From: Woeseiaceae bacterium
Lineage (GTDB): Bacteria; Pseudomonadota; Gammaproteobacteria; Steroidobacterales; Woeseiaceae
Direction: 5' to 3'
NCBI GenBank assembly: GCA_021773055.1
Contig: JAJFKV010000064.1
Span: 62,001 to 126,000, forward strand
DNA: 64,000 nt
The notes under the pieces are model-generated. The model was not told the DNA's origin, did not search any database, and saw nothing but the letters and a program-made list of their open reading frames with translations. The position numbers were made by a program, and so were the translations under genes. Shown piece after piece: positions 1 to 9,136 of the stretch. Each line of letters begins with the position of its first letter. Position 1 is the first letter of the stretch.

Positions 1-2988
1 CTGTTCGATGTTAGTGGCCGCGTCGAAGTGGATGTTTCAGCTAATGACTGGCTCGTTGCTGCCAATGATTTTGTCATTTCCGTGCAGGACCATGAATGGC
101 CTGAAGCAACGCTGCGGATCGAGGCCAGCGCCGACGAGGACGGCCGCGTTGTGATGCTGGATGCGCGCGCCTCCTACCTGAATCTTGACGACCTGCGAGT
201 GCTGAGGCCGTGGTTCGCGGCAGACCAGAAGGATATTCTCACCGACCTTGAGCCGTCGGGCGTCATCAGAAACCTGGTTGCTACGGTATCCGACATCGAT
301 AGTGAAGCGCCGCGCTTCAACGTTTCGGCGGAGCTGGATCGGGTTGGTGTTGCCGGCTCGCCGACCCGTCCCGGTATGCGCGGATTTTCTGGACTGGTAA
401 GGGCTAATCGATCGGGTGGGCGGCTCGAAATCAGGTCCACAGACCTCGAAGTGAATGCGCCTGAATACTTGCCGGAGATCATTGCGGTTGACCGGGCGGA
501 CGGAACGGTGATTTGGCGCAGCAGCAATAGCCGTACGACCATACTCTCGGACAGCATTGCCATCGCCAGTGAGTTTTTCCAGAGCCAGAGTAACGTGCAG
601 TTGGTTCTGCACAAAGACGGCACATCGCCCGAGATTGATCTGGCGAGCAGCTGGAGCATCTCCGACCTTGCAGAGGCCAAACGCTTCATTCCGCAAAAGG
701 GACTGCAGTCCAAACTTTACGAGTGGTTTCAAATGGCGCTGGTCAGCGGCTCGATCACGCGCGGCACTACGACGCTGAACGGCCCGCTTGACAAGTTCCC
801 GTTCGATGGCGGCGAAGGGCGTTTGTTGGTGGAAGCATCAGTTCGCAACATGACGTTCAAATACCATGACAAGTGGCCGGCGACGGAACAGTCGGATATG
901 GAAGTCGTACTCGACAACGCCAGGCTGTACACGACACAGAATCGTTCGGTCAGTGCAGGTATCCCAGTCATCGATGCCGACATCGATATTCCGGATTTGC
1001 GAGATCCCGTATTGAGTATTGAGTCGTTTTCCGCCAGTTCGCTCGAAGCGATCCGGGAATTTTCCCTACGCAGCCCGATCGCAGACGTGTTCGGTGGGCA
1101 ACTTGATCGAGTATCTGTATCCGGCGACGCGTCCTTCACGCTAAATCTGATGGTACCTCTGAAGCGGGAACGCATACATGAGTTTGAGTTCGTCGCCCGC
1201 GTACGCAGCAACAGTGGCACCCTGGCTATCGAAGGCTTTGACCCGCCGATTACTGATCTGATCGGCGAAGTGACGATTGAGCGCGAGCAAATTTCCAGCG
1301 AAGGTCTTGGCGCGAGTTTTCTCGGGGAAGAAATCAGCATCGCGCTGACGCGTTCGGAGGATCCGCAATTCACCGTCGTTGCAACCGTACTCGGTGAAGC
1401 TACGGCGATGGGGATCGTTAACGATTTGGGTGCGCCGCTCGAAGGCGTGGTGAGTGGCTCTACGCCCTACCAGGCCCGCATCCTGTTTCCGGGCAGCAAT
1501 ACAGAAATACAGCCGCCTTTGACCATTCAGATCGATAGCGATCTCATGGGGCTCGGATTCGAATTGCCGGAGCCGCTTGGCAAGCCAGCGGATACTGTGC
1601 TGCAAATGTCCGGCGATATCCGCTTCCTGCCAGGTGGAGAGATAATCGAAAGTGCGGGTTTCGCCGAAGATCGATTGGCATGGCAATTGGCGTTTAATCA
1701 TCCCGAGGACAGTTGGGACTTCGACCGCGGCGTCGTAACGCTCGGTGGCGACGCCATGGAGGACGCTGATACTCGCGGTCTGCATATACGCGGTAAGACC
1801 GACACCGTACGACTGGAGGATTGGCTGAGCCTGTCTCGCAGTGGCGAAAAGAAGGTGGGTGCGGCGGAGCGAATTCGATCGATCGATCTTGTTATCGACG
1901 ATCTGTATCTGATCGGACAGCAGCTGAAAGGACATCACATTCGAGTTGATCGGAGCGCGCTCGATTGGCTGGTGCAGTTCAGCGGCGATGATGTGTTTGG
2001 CTCGGTTTTCGTTCCCTATGACTTTGGCGGCGATCGGGCCATGGTATTGAATATGGACAAACTGCGCCTGCCCGGCGAAGAGCAGGAAACAGGATCCGAA
2101 TCGGGGACCGGGCTCGACCCACGCAAGTTACCCCCTATAAAAATAACGGCAGCGGAGTTTGCGTTCGGCGACCGCTATCTTGGCGATGTCGAGGCGACGA
2201 TCGAAAGGACCGATGACGGTCTTGAGGCGGTCAGCATTATTGGCAAGGACGAAACCTTCGATATCGCCGGAACAGGTCGTTGGCTGGTAGATGCGGATGA
2301 CCCGCTGGGCAGCCACACATTCATTGCAGCGACGCTGACCAGTACCGATGTCGAAAAGACAATGGCCAGGCTGAACTTCCAGCCCGGCATAGTTAGTGCA
2401 GACATGAGCATGTTGTTCGACCTCGACTGGTCGGGAAGTCCGCGAGCCGATTTTTTCGACACGCTGGATGGATCGGTGCAGGTTCGATTTGGCAGTGGTC
2501 AGCTGGAAGAGGTTGATCCTGGTGCCGGCCGTGTGTTCGGACTGATGAGTATTGTCGAGTTGCCGCGCCGATTGTCGTTCGATTTTCGCGACGTTTTTAA
2601 CAAAGGGTTCGGTTTCGACACGATCGCCGCAACATTCAGAGTTGAAGATGGCAAGACCTACACCTGCGATCTGTCACTCGAAGGACCCGCCGCAGATATC
2701 GGTATTGTGGGCGAAGCCGATCTGGATCTTCGCACCTACGATCAGACGGCGATTGTGTCCGTGAACGTCGGTAACACCTTGCCGATAGTCGGTGCTGTAG
2801 TCGCGGGTCCCCAGGTTGCTGCCGTTTTGCTGATCTTCTCCCAGATATTCAAAAAGCCTCTGCAGGAGGTTGGCCAGGTCTATTACGCCATCAAGGGTTC
2901 ATGGGACGAGCCGTCGATCGACTCGACAAATTCTGCCGCTTTTGTCGCCAGCGGTGAACTGGCCAGTTGCCTGGGCGATAGTGAGTAA
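1..2988 (+). CDS. yhdP: YhdP family AsmA-like envelope protein (5' partial)
   Basis: The frame is open from base 1 (LFDVSGRVEVDV...), so the gene runs off the left edge; the GTG at 28 is internal. About 995 residues remain and the family is usually near 1,250-1,300, so the N-terminal membrane anchor and first few hundred residues are missing. The protein is a long run of beta-rich AsmA/DUF3971-type repeats ending in the family-typical C-terminus (GSWDEPSI). YhdP, TamB and YdbH are known to act redundantly in moving phospholipid from the inner to the outer membrane. The 3' end overlaps the nitrilase gene by 8 bp and tldD follows, the usual yhdP-tldD neighbourhood with a nitrilase gene between. 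Confidence 0.93.
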   Translation: MFDVSGRVEVDVSANDWLVAANDFVISVQDHEWPEATLRIEASADEDGRVVMLDARASYLNLDDLRVLRPWFAADQKDILTDLEPSGVIRNLVATVSDIDSEAPRFNVSAELDRVGVAGSPTRPGMRGFSGLVRANRSGGRLEIRSTDLEVNAPEYLPEIIAVDRADGTVIWRSSNSRTTILSDSIAIASEFFQSQSNVQLVLHKDGTSPEIDLASSWSISDLAEAKRFIPQKGLQSKLYEWFQMALVSGSITRGTTTLNGPLDKFPFDGGEGRLLVEASVRNMTFKYHDKWPATEQSDMEVVLDNARLYTTQNRSVSAGIPVIDADIDIPDLRDPVLSIESFSASSLEAIREFSLRSPIADVFGGQLDRVSVSGDASFTLNLMVPLKRERIHEFEFVARVRSNSGTLAIEGFDPPITDLIGEVTIEREQISSEGLGASFLGEEISIALTRSEDPQFTVVATVLGEATAMGIVNDLGAPLEGVVSGSTPYQARILFPGSNTEIQPPLTIQIDSDLMGLGFELPEPLGKPADTVLQMSGDIRFLPGGEIIESAGFAEDRLAWQLAFNHPEDSWDFDRGVVTLGGDAMEDADTRGLHIRGKTDTVRLEDWLSLSRSGEKKVGAAERIRSIDLVIDDLYLIGQQLKGHHIRVDRSALDWLVQFSGDDVFGSVFVPYDFGGDRAMVLNMDKLRLPGEEQETGSESGTGLDPRKLPPIKITAAEFAFGDRYLGDVEATIERTDDGLEAVSIIGKDETFDIAGTGRWLVDADDPLGSHTFIAATLTSTDVEKTMARLNFQPGIVSADMSMLFDLDWSGSPRADFFDTLDGSVQVRFGSGQLEEVDPGAGRVFGLMSIVELPRRLSFDFRDVFNKGFGFDTIAATFRVEDGKTYTCDLSLEGPAADIGIVGEADLDLRTYDQTAIVSVNVGNTLPIVGAVVAGPQVAAVLLIFSQIFKKPLQEVGQVYYAIKGSWDEPSIDSTNSAAFVASGELASCLGDSE

Positions 2989-3808
2989 TCAGACGGTGCG
3001 TGTAGCAGCAATTCAGATGAACAGCGGCAGTGATGTTGGCGAGAACCTGCAGCTTGCAGACAAACTCATTGCTGGTGCTGCAGATGATGATTGCAGGTTA
3101 GTCGTTCTGCCCGAAAACTTCGCGCTGATGCCGGAACGGGGAAGGGATAAAGCGAAAGCAGCTGAGGAGCCCGGAGACGGCCCCATACAAACGTTTCTGT
3201 CCGACGCGTCAGCACGCTATGGATTGTGGATCGTCGCCGGTAGCATGCCGCTCAATTCGCCACAGATCGCGGCAGAACGCGTCTACGGTGGCTGTCCTGT
3301 TTACGATCCGAAGGGTAATGCACAGGCGATCTATCGAAAGATCCATTTATTTGATGTCGATCTTGCCGAGAATCAGGAATCCTATCGCGAATCGCGATCG
3401 ATGTACCCGGGTGACGACGTGGTTAGTGTGGATACACCGTGCGGGTGTGTCGGACTGACGATCTGCTATGACCTGCGATTCCCGGAGTTGTATCGGCAGC
3501 TGGTAGACATCGGGGCGACAGTCTTTACAGTGCCAGCGGCATTTACCGCGACCACGGGCGAGGCGCATTGGCACACACTTTTGCGTGCGCGTGCGATCGA
3601 AAATCTGGCGTATGTGATCGCGGCGGGGCAATATGGCGAGCATGCAGATGGTCGGTCGACGTACGGACATTCAATGATTGTCGACCCTTGGGGTCGTGTT
3701 CTGGCTGAAGCGGCTACAGGGAACTGTCATGTGGCGGCGGATTTCGATCCGGATTTACCTCAAAAACTACGTAGCGAGTTTCCCGCGCTCGCGAATCGGC
3801 GTCTCTAA
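2981..3808 (+). CDS. carbon-nitrogen hydrolase (nitrilase superfamily, Nit-type amidase)
   Basis: I use the GTG at 2981 (VSNQTVRVAAIQM), which overlaps the yhdP stop by 8 bp. The longer track ORF would add 37 out-of-family residues read from inside yhdP. The 275-residue protein has the complete Glu-Lys-Cys triad: E45 in LPENFA, K120 in YRKIHLFD and C162 in ICYDLRFPELYR. The YRKIHLFDVDL and CYDLRFPELYR motifs are those of Nit1/Nit2-type omega-amidases and deaminated-glutathione amidases, so a metabolite-repair role in the cytoplasm is likely. The exact substrate cannot be read from sequence. Translational coupling to yhdP and the 18-bp gap to tldD suggest one transcript. Confidence 0.9.
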   Translation: MSNQTVRVAAIQMNSGSDVGENLQLADKLIAGAADDDCRLVVLPENFALMPERGRDKAKAAEEPGDGPIQTFLSDASARYGLWIVAGSMPLNSPQIAAERVYGGCPVYDPKGNAQAIYRKIHLFDVDLAENQESYRESRSMYPGDDVVSVDTPCGCVGLTICYDLRFPELYRQLVDIGATVFTVPAAFTATTGEAHWHTLLRARAIENLAYVIAAGQYGEHADGRSTYGHSMIVDPWGRVLAEAATGNCHVAADFDPDLPQKLRSEFPALANRRL

Positions 3809-3826
3809 TCACCACGGAATTCAGAT

Positions 3827-5275
3827 TTGAAAAACAACGACAATTCGATCGATACGCTGATGGCCAGCATGCTCGAGCCCGCAGGGCTCGATGAAACGAG
3901 CTTAAGTGCAACGCTTGGCGGCATGATGCGCGGCGGCGTGGACTACGCCGATCTGTACTTTCAGGTGAGCCGCCACGAAAGCTGGACTCTTGAAGATGGC
4001 ATTATTCGAGAAGGCAGTTTCAACCTTGATCAAGGTGTTGGTGTGCGTGCCACAAGCGGCGAGAAGACCGGATTCGCCTACTCGGACGAACTGCAAATAC
4101 CAGCACTTGAAAAAGCGGCTGGCGCGGCGCGAGCAATTGCACGTCAGGGACAGGACAAGAGTGTACAGGCCTGGAGCCGAACCGACGTGGCGCCGTTGTA
4201 CCCGGCGGATGATCCAACAACGAGCATTGACGATACACAGAAGACGGCGTTGCTCAGCGAGATTGATGCGGCGACCCGTGATCTCGACAATCGCGTTGAG
4301 CAGGTGATCGTCAGTCTGGCGAGCAGTCAGGACTTGATTCTGGTCGCCGCCTCTGACGGCACCATGGCAGCAGACAGGCGGCCTTTGATTCGATTGAATG
4401 TGAGCGTAATCCTCGAACAGGATGGTCGGCGCGAGCAGGGATATGCTGGTGGCGGTGCACGTACCAACCTGAGTTATTTTCTGGACGGCGATATTCCAAT
4501 GGATTTTGCACGCGAAGCGGTTCGCCAGGCCATTGTGCAACTGGAGGCCATAGCGGCACCCGCCGGAACGATGCCGATCGTACTCGGACCTGGTTGGCCG
4601 GGAATACTACTGCATGAGGCAGTCGGGCATGGCCTCGAAGGTGATTTCAATCGCAAAGGCACGTCGGCCTTTAGTGGGAAAGTCGGACAAAAAGTCGCAT
4701 CGAAGCTGTGCACGATCGTGGATGATGGCACGCTCAACGATCGACGCGGCTCGCTTGCGGTCGACGACGAAGGTACGCCGGGCCAGTATTCCGTGCTGGT
4801 TGAGAACGGCATTCTCAAGGGCTACATGCAGGACAAACTGAACGCTCGTCTGATGAGAGTGAAATCGACCGGTAACGGGCGTCGCGAGTCATTTGCGCAC
4901 ACGCCGATGCCGCGCATGACCAATACTTATATGCTCGCCGGGCCGCATGATCCCGAAGAAATTATCGCGTCTGTTGAAAAGGGCATCTATGCACCAAACT
5001 TCGGCGGCGGGCAGGTTGATATTACGTCAGGCAAGTTCGTGTTTTCAGCGAGCGAGGCATATCTGATCGAAAAGGGCAAAGTCACCACCCCGGTCAAAGG
5101 TGCGATGCTAATTGGTGATGGTCCGGAAGCGCTCAACAAGATTTCGATGGTCGGCAATGATCTTGAATTCGACTCAGGTGTAGGTACTTGCGGTAAGGAA
5201 GGTCAATCCGTGCCTGTCGGAGTCGGTCAACCGACACTCAAGATCGACGAAATTACGGTCGGTGGTACCGGCTAG
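3827..5275 (+). CDS. tldD: metalloprotease subunit TldD
   Basis: TldD is the catalytic subunit of the TldD/TldE protease, known for microcin B17 maturation, CcdA degradation and processing of modified peptides. The zinc motif HEAVGH is at residues 263-268, followed by [10 protein letters not shown]. The N-terminal signature YADLYFQ...[26 protein letters not shown] and the C-terminal glycine-rich block match the family, and the 482-residue length is normal. The start used is TTG 3827; an in-frame ATG at 3860 (MASML) is possible, but the TTG start better fits the family N-terminus. The partner tldE lies at 9137 on the same strand, separated by five or more other genes. Confidence 0.95.
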   Translation: MKNNDNSIDTLMASMLEPAGLDETSLSATLGGMMRGGVDYADLYFQVSRHESWTLEDGIIREGSFNLDQGVGVRATSGEKTGFAYSDELQIPALEKAAGAARAIARQGQDKSVQAWSRTDVAPLYPADDPTTSIDDTQKTALLSEIDAATRDLDNRVEQVIVSLASSQDLILVAASDGTMAADRRPLIRLNVSVILEQDGRREQGYAGGGARTNLSYFLDGDIPMDFAREAVRQAIVQLEAIAAPAGTMPIVLGPGWPGILLHEAVGHGLEGDFNRKGTSAFSGKVGQKVASKLCTIVDDGTLNDRRGSLAVDDEGTPGQYSVLVENGILKGYMQDKLNARLMRVKSTGNGRRESFAHTPMPRMTNTYMLAGPHDPEEIIASVEKGIYAPNFGGGQVDITSGKFVFSASEAYLIEKGKVTTPVKGAMLIGDGPEALNKISMVGNDLEFDSGVGTCGKEGQSVPVGVGQPTLKIDEITVGGTG

Positions 5276-5324
5276 CAGAATCGCCTTTACATAAGTCGAA
5301 AATCGCACACTTCACACTGCACAA

Positions 5325-5340
5325 TGTGAGATAGCTCACT
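5325..5340. promoter_or_regulatory. CRP/Vfr-type binding site
   Basis: TGTGAGATAGCTCACT matches the CRP consensus TGTGA-N6-TCACA at nine of ten core positions. Its centre is near 5332.5, in the gap between the tldD stop and a small gene at 5396. A class II promoter centred at -41.5 would start near 5374, with TACCTT (5362-5367) as a weak -10. The window encodes a CRP/Vfr-like protein whose recognition helix keeps the residues that read TGTGA (CSREMAGR). Binding and activation are inferred. Confidence 0.6.
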
Positions 5341-5395
5341 TCATTAAACATAGTGCTGCGCTACCTTCTGACTCATCTCATGGAGGAAGATAGTG

Positions 5396-5566
5396 ATGGC
5401 ATTCGAAAATACAATAACTGAGCAGGACATGGACGCGAATGCCCAGCAGTTCGTACAAGGATTGCAGGGCGATATGGGCGATATGGAGCCGGATCTTTCG
5501 GTCGACGGTCTTTCGGAATCAATACTTTCGAGAATCCTGGGTTTATTCGGCTCAGCAAAATCCTGA
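5396..5566 (+). CDS. small protein of unknown function, 56 aa
   Basis: This ORF is too short for the supplied track. It reads MAFENTITEQDMDANAQQFV...LSRILGLFGSAKS and is preceded by a strong GGAGG at 5382-5386, 9 nt before the ATG; an in-frame GTG at 5393 sits 6 nt from the same site. It is acidic, has no cysteine and no membrane segment, and ends in a short amphipathic-looking stretch. It lies 55 bp downstream of a CRP-type site and 79 bp before another small gene on the same strand. I do not recognise the family. Support comes from the ribosome binding site and regulatory context. Confidence 0.55.
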   Translation: MAFENTITEQDMDANAQQFVQGLQGDMGDMEPDLSVDGLSESILSRILGLFGSAKS

Positions 5567-5645
5567 CTTATAGGTAGATTCCTACTGGACAATGGCGCCC
5601 CGCTATGGAGAATGAATCGGCCCCGGGGAAGAAAAGTACAAGGTC

Positions 5646-5864
5646 ATGTGGGTCTCGAAACCAATCTACGAAAGCTTGCCCTACTTCTATTTGACGATAG
5701 GAGCCATCTGTCTGGGCGCTTCAATGTACGTTAATCACTGGTACTGGCCGACGATTTGCTTCGTCGTGGGGCTCGTGTGTCTGGTGGCGGGATTGGTTGT
5801 CTTATTGAAACGTCGTGACTACCGGGACACAGGCCGCCGCGCCGGTCAGCGACAGGATTACTAG
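5646..5864 (+). CDS. small two-helix membrane protein, 72 aa
   Basis: The ATG at 5646 has AAGG close upstream. The product has two hydrophobic segments (about residues 10-28 and 33-53) separated by a short HWYWP turn, then a basic tail KRRDYRDTGRRAGQRQDY, as expected for a small inner-membrane protein with the tail in the cytoplasm. It follows the 56-aa gene in the same direction and may share its CRP-site promoter. It converges on the ATPase-FHA gene with only 3 bp between the stops. No family recognised. Confidence 0.6.
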   Translation: MWVSKPIYESLPYFYLTIGAICLGASMYVNHWYWPTICFVVGLVCLVAGLVVLLKRRDYRDTGRRAGQRQDY

Positions 5865-5867
5865 CCC

Positions 5868-7145
5868 TTAGGTCTGGTTGACAGCCGAGTCATGATCGCC
5901 GGAATTCTCTCCGTCGATACTCTCAATCACATCATCAGCAATCGTCTCGCTACTGTCGAATTCACTCTGCTTGCGCAAGTCGTGATAAATGAGTTCGTGC
6001 ACTCCGAGTGACACCGTATCGCCATCTCTCAAGCGGTATTTCTTGACCTGTTTTTCGCCCAGAAACACGCCGTTGGTACTGTTCAGGTCTTCGATGACAC
6101 AGCCACTTTCGTCGCTGACAAGCTGGGCATGATGGCGACTCACGAACTTGCTCTTGATGTAGACCTCGTTGTCGGGCGAGCGGCCAACGATTACGCGGCC
6201 GAGCGGGAATGTCAGTACATTGACAACGTCGTCATTCGAGCGCAACTCGATGTGGGTGACGTGCGATTCATCGCTGCTACTTCGCTCCTGCTCAAGTTGC
6301 CGGAGTTGGTCGTAAATGCCGGTATTGCTTGGGTGTTCCTTCCAGTTCAGCTCTTCGGCGGCAGAAATAACGTCAGCCGCTTCAATGATACTTTTTTCGT
6401 CCGCGAACGTGCACAGAAGTGCTGTATCGCAGAGCGTATTGATGAGTCTTGGTACGCCGCCCGAGAATCGATACACCACATCGAAACAGTCGTCCGCAAA
6501 CAGGTCGGTATTCTTGCATCCGGCAACTGCCAGCCGACGTTCGATGTATTCGCGCATTTCGCGTCGATCGAGTGGGCCAATATGGAAGCGCAGGCGAACA
6601 CGTTGTACCAGCTGCTTCATGCTTTTGGAGTCGAGTGTGTCCTTGAGCTCCGGTTGGCCGGCCAGGATGATGCGTAGTACTTTTTCCTTGTGTGTTTCGA
6701 TGCCCGAGATCATGCGAATTTCTTCGAGGACCTTCTTGGTCAGGTTTTGTGCCTCGTCGACGACCAGCACAACCTTCTTGCCATTCGAATACTGTTCGAT
6801 CAGGAACATGTTGAGCATATCCAGCAGTTCGACCTTCTGCTTGTTGAACGGTTTGAAGCCGAACTCGGTCAGAATGGCCTGCAGAAACTGTGTTGGTGTT
6901 AGCTGAGTCTGTGAAACGACGGCATACAGAACGTCGTCCTCAAGTTCGGAAAGAAAAGACTGCAGCAGTGTGGTCTTGCCTGAGCCGATCTCGCCGGTGA
7001 TGACCACAAAGCCGTCGGCCAACCAGATGGTCGACTCCATATAGGCTTTCGCGCGCGCGTGCTGCTTGCTCCAATACAGGAACTCAGGGTCGGGCGTCAG
7101 CCGAAAGGGCTGCTCCGTCAGATGAAAGTGTTCTAAATAGGACAT
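5868..7145 (-). CDS. GspA/ExeA-like AAA ATPase with C-terminal FHA domain
   Basis: The 425-residue protein begins MSYLEHFHLTEQPFRLTPDP, the hallmark of ExeA/GspA-type ATPases. Walker A is GEIGSGKTT (51-59) and Walker B VVLVVDEAQ (125-133), with an arginine-rich sensor region near QRVRLRFHIGPLD. After an acidic linker, residues about 310-395 form an FHA phosphothreonine-binding domain (VIVGRSPDNEVYI, VSRHHAQL, IEDLNSTNGVFL). ExeA proteins normally carry a membrane segment and a peptidoglycan-binding domain for secretin assembly; here FHA replaces them, so the ATPase may respond to Thr phosphorylation. No secretin, kinase or exopolysaccharide gene is adjacent. The product is predicted cytoplasmic. 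It lies 66 bp downstream of purK. Confidence 0.85.
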   Translation of the reverse strand: MSYLEHFHLTEQPFRLTPDPEFLYWSKQHARAKAYMESTIWLADGFVVITGEIGSGKTTLLQSFLSELEDDVLYAVVSQTQLTPTQFLQAILTEFGFKPFNKQKVELLDMLNMFLIEQYSNGKKVVLVVDEAQNLTKKVLEEIRMISGIETHKEKVLRIILAGQPELKDTLDSKSMKQLVQRVRLRFHIGPLDRREMREYIERRLAVAGCKNTDLFADDCFDVVYRFSGGVPRLINTLCDTALLCTFADEKSIIEAADVISAAEELNWKEHPSNTGIYDQLRQLEQERSSSDESHVTHIELRSNDDVVNVLTFPLGRVIVGRSPDNEVYIKSKFVSRHHAQLVSDESGCVIEDLNSTNGVFLGEKQVKKYRLRDGDTVSLGVHELIYHDLRKQSEFDSSETIADDVIESIDGENSGDHDSAVNQT

Positions 7146-7211
7146 CGCTGTTGTGAGTTTACCTGCTTTTGGCCTGTACGGGTTACGCTGGTTCTCAACC
7201 AGGTAGGCGGA

Positions 7212-8288
7212 CTAGGTCACACTTCGGCCAATGCGGTCAATCTGCGTATCACGCTCTTCTGCTGTGTCTGCCACAACTGTGATATGGCCCAGTTTTCTGC
7301 CCTTGCGAGCTGTTTTTCCATAATCGTGCATCTGGCCAATTTTGAGAGCGCGGGTGGTCTCCGTAATCTCGCCGATAAGATTGACCATACCGGCATGGCC
7401 GTTGCACGCCGTGGAGCCGAGTGGCAGGTCCAGGATTGCGCGCAAGTGGTTCTCAAATTGACTGGTTTCCGATCCTTCGATACTCCAGTGACCGGAATTA
7501 TGTACTCGCGGCGCGAACTCATTGGCGAGTAACTCATCACCAACGACGAAGAGTTCCAGCGCCAGTACACCGACGTAGTCGAGGTGGTCGAGGAGGCGCT
7601 CTACGAAAGAGGATGCCTTCGTGCTCAGCTCCGGGGCGTCGACGGGCGATCGCGAAGTTCGCAATATTCCGTCAGTGTGACTATTTCGACTGAGCGGATA
7701 GATGGCGACCTCCCCACTCACACTACGTGCACCGATGCATGAAACCTCATAGTCGAATGGCACCCATCGCTCGGCGACTAGCGCCTGATCACCCAGCTCA
7801 CTCCAGGCGGCGTCCAGATCATCTGTACTAGCGGCAACAAACTGTCCTTTGCCGTCATAACCGAATCGACGAGTCTTGATCACCATCGGCAGGCCAAGTT
7901 TCTCGGCGGCGGCGTCCATGTCTTCGCGGCTATTGATCCCGTGATAGTCCGGCAACGGGATCTCAAGCTCATTGAACAGTCGCTTTTCGTCCAGACGGTC
8001 CTGGGAGTGTCTTAGTGCGGCAGCCGGTGGGTAGACGGGCGCGATGCCTGCAATATGCTGCAGCGCTTCGACCGGTACATTTTCGAATTCATAAGTGATT
8101 ACGTCACAGGTGTCTGCCAACGCGATTAACGCGACCGGGTCGTCGAAAGCGCTTTGAATGACTTTGCCGCACACGGCCGCTGGTGGTTTGTCGGCCGGAT
8201 CGACGAATCGAACCTCTGCGCCCAAATCACGAGCTGCGAATCCGAGCATCTGACCGAGTTGCCCGGCACCGATAATACCGATACGCAT
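7212..8288 (-). CDS. purK: 5-(carboxyamino)imidazole ribonucleotide synthase PurK
   Basis: PurK is an ATP-grasp enzyme that makes N5-CAIR from AIR, ATP and bicarbonate in purine synthesis. The track ORF has 42 extra residues read from inside purE; the true start is the ATG at 8288 (MRIGIIGAGQLGQML), giving 358 residues, normal for PurK. The N-terminal nucleotide-fold motif, the central ATP-grasp region (MVIKTRRFGYDGKGQF) and the late NEFAPRVHNSGHW motif are all present. The start is 4 bp after the purE stop, so purE and purK are cotranscribed and probably translationally coupled. Confidence 0.96.
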   Translation of the reverse strand: MRIGIIGAGQLGQMLGFAARDLGAEVRFVDPADKPPAAVCGKVIQSAFDDPVALIALADTCDVITYEFENVPVEALQHIAGIAPVYPPAAALRHSQDRLDEKRLFNELEIPLPDYHGINSREDMDAAAEKLGLPMVIKTRRFGYDGKGQFVAASTDDLDAAWSELGDQALVAERWVPFDYEVSCIGARSVSGEVAIYPLSRNSHTDGILRTSRSPVDAPELSTKASSFVERLLDHLDYVGVLALELFVVGDELLANEFAPRVHNSGHWSIEGSETSQFENHLRAILDLPLGSTACNGHAGMVNLIGEITETTRALKIGQMHDYGKTARKGRKLGHITVVADTAEERDTQIDRIGRSVT

Positions 8289-8292
8289 GTCT

Positions 8293-8781
8293 TTACTGTG
8301 TCGGGTCGCTGTCGGCCAGAACACTGTCGGTCTGGTTCTTGCGGAATGCGTCCAGCGACGCGGCAATTGTCGTGTCGTTATTGGCAAGTATGGCCGCAGC
8401 AAGCAATGCGGCATTTACGGCGCCTGCGCGCCCGATCGCCATGCAGCCAACGGGAATCCCGGCAGGCATCTGTGCGATCGAGAGCAAAGAGTCCATGCCA
8501 TTCAGTGCCTTGGACTGCACGGGGACACCAAGAACCGGCACACGAGTTTTGGAGGCCGCCATCCCCGGCAAATGTGCCGCGCCACCAGCGCCTGCGATGA
8601 TCACTTTCAAGCCGCGTTCCGCTGCAGTTCCAGCGTATTCAAATAGCAGGTCGGGCGTACGGTGCGCCGAGACTACTTGTACTTCATAGCTCACACCCAA
8701 CGCGTCCAGCGTTTCGGTCGCGTGTTGCATCGTTTCCCAGTCCGAACGGGAACCCATGATAATGCCGACATCGTTACTCAT
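8293..8781 (-). CDS. purE: N5-CAIR mutase PurE
   Basis: PurE converts N5-CAIR to CAIR, the step after PurK. The 162-residue protein carries the class I motifs [22 protein letters not shown] (catalytic His40) and [12 protein letters not shown], followed by [21 protein letters not shown]. Coupling to PurK confirms the class I (bacterial, unstable-intermediate) route. The gene lies 21 bp downstream of the short darP gene, so the three may be one transcript. Confidence 0.97.
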   Translation of the reverse strand: MSNDVGIIMGSRSDWETMQHATETLDALGVSYEVQVVSAHRTPDLLFEYAGTAAERGLKVIIAGAGGAAHLPGMAASKTRVPVLGVPVQSKALNGMDSLLSIAQMPAGIPVGCMAIGRAGAVNAALLAAAILANNDTTIAASLDAFRKNQTDSVLADSDPTQ

Positions 8782-8802
8782 CGAGAAATTCTATCACTAT
8801 AG

Positions 8803-9063
8803 TTAGCGGCGCAGCTTTGCCATTTGTTCCCGGATCGGTTCCGGGTCGATATGACGCATCAGTTTGCCAATGTATTGTTTTTGCCGGCGCAGTGCGCCAT
8901 GTGCTTTGATTTGCTGTGCTTCGATGACCGCCTCACGGAGGTTGTCATCGATGGTCAGGCTGTCGAGCTCGGTTTGCTTAAGCGTCATGAGCTCCTCACC
9001 CAGCTTCTGCAGGGCAATATACTCGCGTTTTCGTGCGCTTTTGCTGGGCTTTAATTCAGTCAC
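8803..9063 (-). CDS. darP: half-length DarP/YjgA (DUF615) ribosome biogenesis factor
   Basis: The 86 residues (KSARKREYIALQKLGEELMTL...LREAVIEAQQIKAHGALRRQKQYIGKLMRHIDPEPIREQMAKL) align with the N-terminal half of E. coli YjgA/DarP, which is about 183 residues long and helps 50S assembly. The C-terminal helices are missing: a TAA follows MAKLRR, and only 21 bp separate it from purE, so no remnant is left. The gene is divergent from tldE, the same pairing as yjgA/pmbA in enterics, which supports the assignment. The upstream region lacks most of the acidic N-terminal extension too. It could be a minimal functional form or a decaying gene. Confidence 0.75.
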   Translation of the reverse strand: MTELKPSKSARKREYIALQKLGEELMTLKQTELDSLTIDDNLREAVIEAQQIKAHGALRRQKQYIGKLMRHIDPEPIREQMAKLRR

Positions 9064-9136
9064 TGGTTACAGTACTCCCGGCGGTCACTCCACCGATTAG
9101 CGGCCGGAGTCTAACACGCGTAAGGAATGTTCCAAT

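Noticed and set aside
1141-1938. 265-aa minus-strand ORF (and other long ORFs at 37-732, 729-1373)
   Set aside because: Antisense shadows of yhdP with no family features; yhdP is clearly coding across the region.
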